A stretch of 64,000 nt of DNA from Globisporangium splendens (lineage: Eukaryota; Oomycota; Peronosporomycetes; Pythiales; Pythiaceae). The translations under genes and the position numbers were made by a program. The stretch covers positions 62,001-126,000 of the forward strand of contig VFIW01000017.1 of the NCBI GenBank assembly GCA_006386115.1, written 5' to 3'. Below, piece by piece: positions 34,807 to 45,375 of the stretch. Each line of letters begins with the position of its first letter. Within the stretch, counting starts at the first letter, position 1. The notes under the pieces are model-generated. The model was not told where the DNA came from. It saw only the letters and a program-made list of their open reading frames with translations, and searched no databases.

Positions 34807-36578
34807 GAGGAACGGCTGGTGGAAGCGAAGCCGACGCGCTGCGCGCCGAGTTGGCCGAGATGAAGCAGGAGATGCAGGCGATTCGACGCGAGATGATGAA
34901 CGAGATGCACGTCACGCGGTACGACGTGCTCAAGGAGGTCACCATGCTGAAAGGAACGATCATCCAGCTTGTGACGGCGCTTGAAAATAAGGGTGTGCGG
35001 ACGTTGGATGCAGGAGGCGCCGCGGAGCCGCAGCCAGAGCTCTCGCCGGCGCAGCTCGACACGATCACGCGCACCACTGCAGTGCATACGTCCAAGGCGA
35101 CGAAAGATCGACTTGCTGCGAGAGAGGTCACCGCGATCCCGACGATCGCTCGAGGAACGAGCTCGCGCTTGACGCAGCTCGCACCTGTTGCCGACGACGC
35201 GCTTTCGACGCCGCTGCTGCAGCATCAGATTGACGAGATGTTTCCGCTCGTAGACTTTTCCGCTGATCTGCGATTGCATGCGCAGAGCTTCGATCCGACG
35301 TCTCGCGAATGGGCGTTTGAACGTTTCCAGGACTGGGTCGACTCGCGCTTCAATGTCGGCGTCGACAATTTGCTGGCGCTGGTCGGTGACGGCGGTTCCG
35401 GAAAGAGTACGCTGGTAGGCGCGCTGTGCGACCGATTCCACGACAACATCGTGGCGCTGCATCTGTGCAAATTCGACCGCAAGTCGAAGAGCAGTCCGCG
35501 GAACGTGTTGCTGTCCTTGGTGAACCAGCTGATCGCCAATTTGCCGCTCTTCAAGAACCAGTTGGCGCGATTGAACTTGAAATACGTGCTCGAAGAAACG
35601 GACCCACTCGCACTCGCACGGAAGGTGCTTGTGGATCCACTGTGCGCGCTTGAGGAGCCACTCACAGCCAAGGTGCTTTTGTTTGACGGCATCGACCAGT
35701 GCAAATCGAAGGACCGCAACGATCTGTTGGACTTCCTAGCCGCGATTACCCCGGAGTTCCCGACGTGGCTCGGCATTTTCATTACCAGCAAACCGTCACC
35801 TGAACTGCCAGCGAAATTGGCGATCACGTCGCTGCTCGATTTCAGCCCGAAAAACGCGAATTACATGAACGACACGGTCATACTGATTAACGACATCATC
35901 GGCAACTTCAGCGACAAGGACGTACCGGAGGCACGCGAGATCTTGAAGCGCAAGAGCGGCGGCAACTTTACCTTTTTGGATTTCACGAAACAGGCACTGT
36001 CGCACCCTGGCATGGAAGAGGAGGATGGGTACATCCCACTGGACGTGCTGCATGACCTGCCGGAATCGATCTACGAGATCTATGACGAGATCTTTGAGGA
36101 CAAGTTTGGCAAAGGACGCAACCGGTTGTGGAAGAAAGTGCAACCGCTGTTAGATCTTATCGTGACTGCGGCCTCGGGTCCGTACGCGTTGATTACCGAA
36201 GAACAAGCCCAGGAGCAATTCTCGCTTTCAAGAGACGACATTCGCATGATCCGCCGGTCGTTTACCGACATCATCGCCGTGCGCCACGGCATATACCGCA
36301 TCGAGACGTCCGCGATGTACGAGTGGTTGGTCGATCCACAGCGTGCTGATGAGCAATTCTACGTGGATGTTTCGGCAGGTATGAACGTGCTGCGTCAATT
36401 GCACCGTAAGAACAGTACCGACACGCATTCTGTTGCGTCTTCTGCGAGCAGCGGCCAGAACGCGTCGTCGTCGAACGTCAGCACTACGAGCAGCTACCAG
36501 AGTTTCAACGTGCCACCAGCAGCAGCTCCGACCCAGAAGGTGAATTTCAAGCCTGTGGGGATCCTGAAGAAGAAATAA
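34335..36578 (+). CDS. NACHT/STAND-type P-loop NTPase
   Basis: This is a single-exon ORF of 747 residues. A Ser/Thr/Arg-rich N-terminus (about 1-170) is followed by a short coiled coil (ALRAELAEMKQEMQAIRREM). The NTPase domain runs from about residue 300: Walker A GDGGSGKST, Walker B KVLLFDGIDQC, then FITSKPSPELPAKL as the sensor-1-like strand, a layout typical of NACHT/STAND signalling NTPases. A helical region follows to about 680. No LRR, WD40 or ankyrin sensor repeats follow. The very C-terminus carries KVNF, which fits the RVxF protein-phosphatase-1 docking consensus, followed by PVGILKKK. The frame stays open upstream, with further in-frame ATGs at 33915 and about 34083. I prefer 34335 because the upstream 140 residues look non-coding, but a longer form cannot be excluded. 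Confidence 0.75.
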
Positions 36579-36749
36579 CGTAAGCGTATCAATCCTCCTG
36601 CTGCGCTCTCTTGTTTTGTATGCTGTTTTTTTGTGTGTAGACAATAATATCTAAATAGTACTGCCCTCTCCTCCCAGCGAAGGCATTTAGGCTCTTACCC
36701 GCACGCCGTCGTCTACGGATCGCTGATGTTCTCTCCACTCACCGCATTG

Positions 36750-39700
36750 TCAGTTTCTCCTGCGCAGGCGCCGGATCTTCTCCAGCTTGGCGGATTTCCC
36801 ACCAGTGAGCGCGCGAACGACGGCGAGCACCTCTGCGAAATTGCCCGACTCGCAGTCTCCGCCACTCCTGAAATCGTCTGTGAGCGCCTGAGTGCCAACC
36901 TCGCGTCCGATGACTTCGAACGCTGTCCGAAGAAAACCGAGTGCAGCGCTCGCCGTGTCCCCACAGCAGATGATCCCAAAGACGCCGACCGTGAGGCTGT
37001 CTGCCAACAAGAAGATGGTGCCAAAGCAGCGCTCGACGCCGAAGCACACCCCATGCAGACGACAGGTATGGAAGAACGAACTGTACTGCATGGTCGACAC
37101 GTTGGGGTGGAAGATGTACTCGTTGACGACGTACGTACGCTGCGTGCCAGCTTTCTCGAGAGACACGAGGCCCGAGTGCGTGGCTTCCTGCAGCACCAGG
37201 TCCGCTGACGTTGCACTGCCGGCAGCAAGAACGCTCGAAGCACTCGACTTGAGCGATACCGATGAAGCCGTTGACGAGCTAAGCGCTCCTGATGCAGCCG
37301 GCGCTGGGAGATGATACTGTTCCGTGTGAACGTTTAGCGTGCCGCGGTTCAGCAAGTGGAACGCGGCAAACGTCGACGCAGAGTCCGTGAGGTAGGGATG
37401 CAGAGCCATGGCCCAAAGCCGCGGAACATGCGTCTTGTCTTCGCGAAAGACCAAGTAGTCGACACTGGAGTACCCAAAGACGCTGTCATCAACCAGCACC
37501 TTCCCAATCGCCATCGACGCTCCCTGAAATTTCGACAAAAAAGCATCAACTACCAGGTACAGAGACAAAGAAACAAGCACATCAACACAAGGCTGGTGAC
37601 GCACCCGAATCGTTTCGTACGGAGCTGTGGTCTGCGGAAACGCGTATCCTGCCACTCTTCTCTTGTGAATGCTCGCAGTGCTCAGGATGACGTCCTGCGT
37701 CGACGAGACGTGGACCTCACCGCTTGGCTTGACAAACAAATTCGCGCGGATGTGGCCGACAATGGCGGACGGAGAAGCTTCAATCACGACACCAAACTGA
37801 GAGATCGCGTCCGAAAACTCCTGCCACGTCGGGTAAACTTCTGGATGCAGCGGTGTGACCAGCTTCCCAATCGTCCGTTCTAACTCGGCGATAATCATCC
37901 GCGCCGCGTTGTCGCGCGTCCCAGGCTGCCGCCAGTACTCGGGGCTTTTCTTCTCTCGTCGAATCTCTCGCAATGCCGTTACCGCCGAGGCATCCACGAT
38001 CGCCGTGCCTGTGCCGAACGGATCGTAGTCGATCTTCAAGAGCCACACGTTCTGTTCAATGTGGGACACGATGAGCTTTGCGAGTGAGAAGATCAGCTCG
38101 TCTTCGTCGTAGACATCGTACGTGCCCATGGGGACATTGACGTCGGCCCGCATAAAGAACCGCTTGCTGCCCGACTTTGTCATCAACGGCAATGCTACGA
38201 GTGGATCCACCCCCAAAATGGGCACATTTAGTGTCATGGCGAGCCGTTTTTCTTCTTGGCCGGGCATCCCCGTAACCAAGTACGCTTCTTTGCCCTTGAT
38301 GCATCGTCCGATACGACGCAGACAATGTGGCGAGTACAGCAAAACCGTCGTGAGCGAGAAGTGTGCCGGAAACCGAGTCGCTTGCTCGGGAAACACCAGT
38401 CCGGCTCGCATCACGGGGTCTGCGATGCCCCCGAGCTGCAGCAGCTTCATAAAGTACTGACCGACCTCTGAGGTCAGCTCAAACGGCGAGACGTACACGA
38501 TGTCGACGTTCGCGTCGATGATGCCGCAGAACCGCGACAGCTGCAGGTTCTGCTTGACTGCGAAGTTGTCGGCGCGGATCCGGAACCGTTCATCGATCGA
38601 CAGCGACGGCACATGGATGATCACGCGGCGACTGGCTTTGATGCGCGGCCACTCGCGTCGAAGGCGCTGCATTCTGACCTCCCACTGCTCGTGCTGCTGC
38701 TCGCGTTGTGCTTTGAGCTTGCGCTTGAGATCCTCGTGACTCACATACGCTCGCCATACTTGCTGGATGAGCACGACGTTCGAGAGGCGGCGGCGGTATC
38801 GCGAGTACTTCTTTTGGTTTGATCACATTCGGAACACGTTTTGGATGGTGATCGCGGCGCGGCGCTTTCGGTCTTTCCCTTTGTTCCCTTTGTACCGCTG
38901 GCCGGGTCGTCGAATGAGCGAGCCAACTTGATCCTCGTTCGCGATGCACGAGAGCAGATCCTGTTTGCTGAACGATGCTATCTCCATCGATGCGACGGTC
39001 GTCAGTCGTTGCCAATCGACGTACGCGAGCAGAACGAAGTAGCGCGTCAAGAGCGTCTCGAGCGCTTTGATCACTTCTTCAACACTTCCCCAGATCTCCT
39101 GTGCGACGCGCTTGAACGACACAAACTCCGGTGTCTCGCGCATCGCCTTCCCTTTGTGGATGATGAACTGATGCAAGCTGTAGGCGTCCAGGAGTTCATT
39201 GTATCCGCGAATCTTTTCGACGTTTTTGCGAAGATCGTCCATGGCATTCGCGTCATCGTCGTCCTCCTTTTTGAGGTGGCAAGTTTCATTCAAATGCGTC
39301 TCTAAAGTGCTGCTGCTGTGATCAGGCTCCTGGTTTCCACTCTTTGATGCGAATAGCGCTGATTCTGAGTGCACAGCCGACCTCAGTGCCGCATTTAGCG
39401 TTCCACGTGTGCCATCGCCTTGCAAGCTGACGGCTATCACATTCGCTCCACGACTGCGCTCATCGCCAACCGATTGCATCCCGCTAACGTCTCCATTTGT
39501 AGCAGCAGCAACACCTTGTACGTCGTCGTTCCGGACGTGAGACTCGTCACTGCCGCTAGAACTCGCTCGCTCGGGCGGTGCCGCGAGATCGAACTTCAAC
39601 GAGGCCATGTTGAACCCCGACGGATTGGTGTGCGGCATCGATCGGATCGGCTGCTCCTGTCGATTATAGATCCTGGTCTTGGAGTCCTTGATGATGCTGC

Positions 39701-40434
39701 CGTGTCTGTTCACGAACGCTGGAGTGAGGTCGGCTCCGACAGGCACGAAACCGCGGTTGATGAGGCTGATCATGCGCTTTTCGCATCACGCTCGGACAAT
39801 TCCGGCGGTGGTGCGCTCGGGTCGCACTTGTTCACACTGGGCAGAAGCCTCGCGTGATGCGTCATCTTGTTTTTCACGGGACGGCCTTTTGTGATACGCT
39901 GCACAGGGGAAACGGAGTTGGCTTGAGCTCCACGGCACTATTCTGGAAACGCTGAAGATGGCAAAAGAGAGGCAATAGCATCAGGCAAAGCAATGAGATG
40001 GTTATGAACAACAGAGTTGTGGCTTTCGCCAAAGCACGTACCGATCGAAAGTACTCCAGATCCATTTCATTGTTTTCGCTGCGGGATTGGCGCCGCACCA
40101 GGAGCGCACCCAGGTTTCGCTTCCTTGTCGTCGGACTACTGGAGGGGACCACAGCGGGGAGCGTCGAAAGTGTGGAGGCTGCTGCAGCCTGCGAACTCGT
40201 ATTGACGAGTCCATTGAGCACCAACTCGGCTTTTGCTCGGATCTCGAGCTCAGCTCGCTGCAGAATCTCCTGGAATGCAGTCACGTCGGATGGAGCTGTC
40301 TGGTGGAATCGCGTTGGCGTCGTCGCTGCTGCCGTGGAAGCCACTTGCTCGCGCATGAGGCGCAACTGCTCCTGCGTCTGCAGCAGAATGCGTCCGACAT
40401 CCTCCACATGGTGCTGCTGTTGGATTTGATCCAT
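36750..40434 (-). CDS. IQCH: IQCH-like IQ/ATP-grasp-like protein, interrupted by one in-frame TGA
   Basis: This is a homologue of IQ-motif protein H, a calmodulin-binding protein tied to cilia and sperm in animals. The exons are 40434-40042, 39951-39878, 39765-37605 and 37523-36750, all GT-AG and in frame (about 1133 codons). The junctions read ..EYFRS|RFQNSAVELKPTP.. and ..SQKAVP|LINRGFVPVGADLTP. The C-terminal half is the ATP-grasp-like region (SRFCGIIDANVDIVYVSPFE, YLVTGMPGQEEKRLA). Two adjacent IQ motifs occur in the centre, ITIQNVFRM and VLIQQVWRAYVSH. Between them lies TGA at 38825-38823, with the reading frame unchanged on both sides. Options are a nonsense mutation, sequencing error, readthrough, or a 75-nt in-frame intron (GTGTTC..ATCCAG) that would merge the two IQ motifs into a worse one. 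Nothing else in the gene looks decayed. Confidence 0.8.
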
Positions 40435-40740
40435 CTCAAGGTCAACAATTGAGCGGCGTAATGCCTCCGAGTAAACGCTCGAAGGCGCTCAATCAATTGC
40501 GAAGATCATCTTCGTAAGCCATGGCGCCAGTGGTATTCGAATCGCTTTGTTGCCATGCCAATTGTAACTCGCACACGACCAGGAACATTCTCGTACTCAC
40601 TCTGCGCTTAATTTGTTTTCAGGAAAAGAACCTGATACCACCACCATGTTCCGTGCCACATTGTTAACCTTGTCTCCACCGCTCTCGCTCTCGCAACCCA
40701 GTAATCTTCAAAGCCGCAAGCTCAAGTGAAAGGCAATAAC

Positions 40741-41446
40741 ATGAACATCCTGCGCGTGCCTGACGCCAAAGTGGCCATCTCAGGAGCCGAAGTATGCAAA
40801 CCCACGTCCTGCGAGGGCTACGTGACCAAGCGCAGCCATTTCCGCAAGTCCTGGCGCGTGCGCTACCTCGTGTTCAACGGCGCCGACCTGCAAGTCTCGT
40901 ACTTTGAGAGCCGCGACGCAACTCATGCACCTGGCGCCGTGCCGAAGGGCAGGTCAAGCCTCCGCAGTCAATGGATGCTTGAGCTTAAACCAGACTTCTT
41001 GTATCACTGTTGTAGAAAAACTGGACCAAGTAGAAAATGATCTGGGCCATGTCGAGGGAGACCTCGACCACGCGGACAAGCTCTTGCGCCACTTGAAGAG
41101 CCCCGTGCTGCACGTGTTCTCCAACGACAACCGCCAAAAGAAAGGCGCTCCCACTTCAGCCACTGCAAGCACATCAGGTGGAGCAAGTGCGGTAGCTTCA
41201 CCTAACAGCGGAACCGAGAGATACCAGCATGCCAAAACCGCTGGTGGTGGTACCTTGAACGACCTGGAGATGCTTGCATTGGTGCTGAACGAGCTAGAAG
41301 AGCAAGCGAATCTAATGAACGCCGAAGCAGCGAGAAGCACGGAGCGGATCGCGCGCATCAAGGAGCGGCTCACGAGCGTCAACGACCGCATGCAACACCA
41401 GACCAAGAAGGCGACAGCGACGATGAAAGCTGGGAATCTGTTCTAG
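40741..41446 (+). CDS. PH domain plus SNAP-25-like Qbc-SNARE, internally shortened
   Basis: The model is exon 1 40741-40948, a 67-nt intron with a GC donor (40949-41015), and exon 2 41016-41446, giving 212 residues. Residues 24-70 are the first strands of a PH domain (CEGYVTKRSHFRKSWRVRYLVF). Immediately after the junction comes EKLDQVENDLGHVEGDLDHA, which aligns with the second half of the SNAP-25 SN1 helix. The C-terminus (LNDLEMLALVLNELEEQA, STERIARIKERL) aligns with the SN2 helix, with Ser where the ionic-layer Gln would be. The rest of the PH domain and the first half of SN1 are missing. Only the GC donor joins the parts in frame. A real deletion, an assembly collapse or a mis-spliced relic are all possible. 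A good donor (GTAAGT) overlaps the stop codon, so the C-terminus may extend. Confidence 0.6.
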
Positions 41447-41554
41447 TAAGTATCAGATCCAGGACGAGAGACAGCGGTGCGAGCCTGTGCTTTTGGTTTT
41501 CTCCTTCTCTTTCATATGCTTGGGATCAATATAATGAATAAGCACAATGGTATC

Positions 41555-42096
41555 TCACTTACGATCCATAAAGTGCTGACGACGCAGCAACTGCACGTGG
41601 CGCTGCATCTGCGCGTTGTAATCGGCCGTTTTGTACTTGGCGCCGTCTTCTGCCACGCTCGCGGCCTCCACGCGCTTGCCCTTAATGTACACGTAGTTCT
41701 TGACGCCAGCGTCTGCTCAACATGGCCACATTGGCACCACACATATGTAAACAAGTTGCCATTGCATACGACCTACCAAAAGCAGCATACAGTCTTACCG
41801 GACGTAGTGCGTGGCGTCACGATCTTCAGGTACCCAATCGACGACTGCGCGCGCGCCAACAGCGTCGCAATTCTACACATCAACAGGAAACACAATAAGC
41901 ATCCTGGTCGCGCATGTCGTGGTCACAACTCCGTCACGAACACGCACTCTTTCGGGTCCTTGGTGCCATTGTGCGTGCGGAACTCGCGGCGGATCTGCTC
42001 GACGGTCGTCTGGCGCTTGTCTGCCGGCAGCGTCTGTGCGAGCTTGAGCAGCTTCTTGTAGATGGGACGCAGGTCGCCCGCCGCGCTGCTCGCCAT
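41555..42096 (-). CDS. LYR-motif (Complex1_LYR-like) mitochondrial protein
   Basis: This is a predicted 126-residue protein in three exons: 42096-41948, 41872-41799 and 41712-41555 (381 nt, in frame). Near the N-terminus IYKKLLKLAQTLP takes the place of the LYR motif. It is followed by a basic helix with QIRREFRTH and DPKEIATLLARAQSSIGYLKIVTPR, the usual three-helix layout of LYR proteins that bind acyl carrier protein and assist respiratory-complex or Fe-S assembly in mitochondria. A C-terminal extension (KNYVYIKGKRVEAAS..) is unlike the short animal LYRMs. The exact LYRM subtype cannot be assigned. It diverges from the thioredoxin reductase fusion gene across 385 bp. Confidence 0.7.
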
Positions 42097-42481
42097 CCTT
42101 GCTCTCGGGTTGGTGATCGATTGGCAATTTGTCCACGAGCTGCATTCATTCTCACAGGTTCGCAACCGGTTCACGGTTCACTGTGACAAAAGGTGAACCG
42201 GTGTGTTTGACCTCTCGATTTAATCGCAGCATACATGACATCGTAAATAATGCGACTCATAAAATTCGAGTGACTTATTAGCGCTAATAGCAGTTTATTG
42301 CATATATTGCCACAGCATGCTATCAAACATATAGGTTTATAAAGGATGTGCTCGAATGAAGGAAGCGTGGAAAGGAGCTGATGATCGTTCTCGAAGTGCG
42401 CGCGACCGGTCCAGCTCAGGCGCGAAAATGGCAGCACGCAGTCCAGAGCAAGTCGGGAGAAAGCGCCACGGGAGCAGTCTC
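42097..42481. promoter_or_regulatory. Divergent promoter, LYR protein / thioredoxin reductase fusion
   Basis: This spacer lies between two divergent starts. The frame of the reductase is open from ATG 42356 through ATG 42428 to ATG 42482. The optional 42 extra residues are rich in Arg, Lys and Ser with few acids, which could provide a mitochondrial presequence from the same gene. No clear TATA box is seen. Confidence 0.4.
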
Positions 42482-44598
42482 ATGGCGAGCGTCAAGTACG
42501 TCCCCGCGTCTGCGTCTATTGTCCCCTCCATCGATAGCGCCTAGCTCTATGGACACCCCCTTATACTGCGCTGTCTCACTAACCATCTGCGGCTGTTTCT
42601 GTGCGTTCTAATGGCGTCTGCGTAGTCTCCAAGACACGCTCGTGCGTGCGGAGAGCGGCACCACGTACCACATCGCGGGGTGGCGTGGATGTGCGTTAAG
42701 CTACTGCTTTCCTTCATGCACCTCTATGTGTGTATGCATGCGTATTAACCAGAGTATATTGCTGTATACTCGATTTCTGAACAGGTTCGTTTTTCCAAAA
42801 GACGTGCGATGTCGGATCCGCGATGCAAGTGTTGTATCCAGACCATCTGCAGTTTACAGTCCATGAGTTCGCTGACCGCGACGCGTTCCGCGCGTGGCTG
42901 GAGAAGTCCAAAGACAATTTCGCGACGCACTTCGGCGCGACCTCGCCAGCGCTGACACACACGTCGTCGCCGTTCGTGTGGTCGAACGCGGGCAAGTTTG
43001 TCGGCGGCTGCGATGCGCTGCTTGCGACGATCCGCGGCGGTATCTCGGTGCGCGCCTTCGATGCGTCGCCAGTGATGCGTGAAGCGCCAGTTGAACCAGA
43101 AAAGAAGCAAGACACTGCTGTCGAGGAGGACGTCAAGTACGACTACGACCTGGTCGTCATTGGCGGTGGCTCGGGCGGCCTCGCATGCTCGAAGGAAGCA
43201 GCCAAGTACGGCAAGAAGGTGTGTGTGCTCGACTACGTCAAGCCGTCGCCTGTGGGCACGTCGTGGGGCCTTGGTGGCACCTGTGTGAACGTCGGATGTA
43301 TCCCAAAGAAGCTCATGCACCAGAGCTCGCTGATCGGTGAGACGATCCACAAGGACAGCAAGGCGTTCGGGTGGACTGTGGGCGAGCAGACGTTCGACTG
43401 GACGCAGATGCTCAAGTCTATCAACAGCTACATCAAGTCGATCAACTTCAAGTACAAGGTCGAGCTTCGTGACAAGAAGGTCAAGTACGAGAACCTGCTG
43501 GGAAGCTTCATCGACGCGCATACTTTGGAGCTGTGGCACCCAAAGAAGGGCACGAAGACTGTGACGACCCGCGACGTGGTCGTCGCTGTCGGTGGGCGTC
43601 CGAAGCCGCTTTCCTGTGAAGGCGGCGAGCTCGCGATCTCGAGTGACGATATCTTTTGGCGCAAGGAAGCCCCTGGCAAGACGCTGGTGGTCGGTGCGTC
43701 GTACGTCGCGCTCGAGTGTGCGGGTTTCATGAAGGGCATGGGCTACGACGTGAAGATCATGGTGCGCTCGATACTGCTGCGTGGCTTTGACCAGGACATG
43801 GCCAACAAGATCGGCGAGTTCATGGAAGTCGAGTCCAAGATCGAGTTTATCCGTGGATGCGTGCCGCAGTCGATCACGAAGCTCGAGAACGGCCAGTTGC
43901 TCGTCAAGTGGACAACGCCGGATGGCGAAGCCTGCGAGGAAGCGTTCGACACGGTGCTGAATGCCACGGGCCGTGACCCTGATGTCGCGAAACTTGGACT
44001 GGACAAGGCTGGCGTGAAACTCAACCCGAAGACCGGTCGTATCTGGGTCGAGAACGAGCAAACGTCGACACCAAATGTGTACGCTATCGGCGATGTCATT
44101 GATGCGCCCGAGTTGACGCCGGTTGCCATCCAAGCTGGACGCTTGCTGGCGCGCCGTTTGTACAACAATGAGACCACGTTCATGGACTACGACAAGGTGT
44201 GCACGGCCGTGTTCACGCCGATCGAGTACGGTTGCTGCGGGCTCTCGGAAGAAGCGAGTATCGAGAAGTTTGGTGAAGACAACCTCGAGATCTACCACCA
44301 AAACTTCACGCCGCTCGAGTGGTCGCTCTCGTCGGAGACGCGTCCTGCCGCGAGTACGTGTTACGTCAAGGTGATCTGTGACAAGTTGCGTGACAAATAC
44401 GTCGTGGGCTTCCACTACCTTGGTCCAAATGCCGGCGAAGTCACGCAGGCGATGGGTCTGGCGATGAAGCTGGGGTTCACGTACGATCAGATGGTGAGCG
44501 TCGTTGGCATCCACCCGACGACGGCCGAGATCTTTACGACCCTCGAGGTCACGAAGAGCAGTGGTGAGAGCGCTGCTAGCGGGGGTTGCTGAGGTTAA
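42482..44598 (+). CDS. Glutaredoxin-like/thioredoxin reductase fusion, selenoprotein (C-terminal Gly-Cys-Sec-Gly)
   Basis: This is an NADPH- and FAD-dependent reductase of the large thioredoxin-reductase class. The exons are 42482-42495, 42626-42690 and 42785-44598, giving about 630 residues. Residues 1-120 form a Grx-like domain: TTYHIAGWRG, then CSFFQKTC (monothiol-type CSFF instead of CPYC), TSSPFVW and KFVGGCDALL. The reductase follows: VVIGGGSGGLA (FAD), GGTCVNVGCIPKK (redox-active CVNVGC), YAIGDV and HPTTAE near the end. The track to the first stop ends in GGC at 44589. The bases then read TGC-TGA-GGT-TAA, so decoding TGA (44590-44592) as selenocysteine gives Gly-Cys-Sec-Gly followed by TAA, identical to the C-terminal active site of animal selenoprotein TrxR. 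Without it the enzyme would lack its second redox centre. This resembles animal thioredoxin-glutathione reductase in layout. Confidence 0.88.
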
Positions 44599-45375
44599 GT
44601 TCCCTTTTCGCGTCGTCGCCGTGCGAGCAAGTCATGAAGAGAGCACGTGGTAGAGACCAATCTTGACCTTCAGCCATCGACTTTCGTAATGACTCTCGTC
44701 CTTGCGACTGCGAAAAGGGAGGAAGCTGTGAAGCGTTCTGTTTGATCGCGCGCTCGCCGTCTCCCACTTGGTCTAATCTCGCCAATTCTCGCTCATTGAT
44801 CACAATTTTCCATGTTCTGATGGCGAGGAAAGAGAGGAGGCCGAGCTTTGGGAGGTGTGCTCGATGCACTGCTGCGGACAAATGGTCTGGCAACCGAGTA
44901 ATGACGTTCTTTCGACAAATCCACATCGGAGGTGAAATGGAACTGAGGAATCGCGATGCCCTGCAGACGAACGTCCTTCACAGCTTCACAACAACAGCAA
45001 CACCAAGCAACAAGAGCAAGCAATGACAACCACAGCTACTAAGCAGCGATGCTGATATGCGCATTCGTTGCGTGCAAAACAGCACAACGCACAGAATAAA
45101 AAAACAGCAATAAAGAAAAACGCAAGCTGCTGCCAACTCGTTTATTGCAGCGCCGTTTCGGTGACATCATGAGTGCACATCACACTCCCAAATCGGAAAG
45201 ATCAGGATATATGATTTCAGAGGTTCACCTTCTGAACACCAGATGGTTTGTGGGAGGGGAGCGAGGAGAGCTCATTTGTCGCGAGTCAGATGACGCTTCA
45301 TATTGCTCCTGCTGCTGGTGCGTTCATTCGCGGATTCGCGCTGACGACCTCAAGCCACAGACACCTGCATAAACC
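44599..45375. other. 3' UTR of the reductase and spacer to the AA17 array
   Basis: A SECIS element is expected in the 3' UTR if TGA encodes selenocysteine. The best candidate by eye is 44689-44731: ATGA, an 11-nt arm, an 11-nt loop, a partly complementary arm, then TGA. The arm pairing has two mismatches, and the expected unpaired AA on the 5' side of the loop is absent, so support is weak. No gene is seen in the rest. Confidence 0.3.

Noticed and set aside
38751..38825. 75-nt intron to remove the TGA in the IQCH-like gene
   Set aside because: Possible by splice rules and frame, but it would destroy two good IQ motifs and leave one with wrong spacing; kept only as an alternative.
41444..41452. 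Further exon after the SNARE gene stop, suggested by GTAAGT overlapping TAG
   Set aside because: No convincing acceptor plus coding continuation before the convergent LYR gene at 41555; noted as a caveat only.
42745..44514. 589-residue ORF antisense to the thioredoxin reductase
   Set aside because: It is a mirror of the strongly biased, GC-rich codon use of the reductase and has no recognisable domain.
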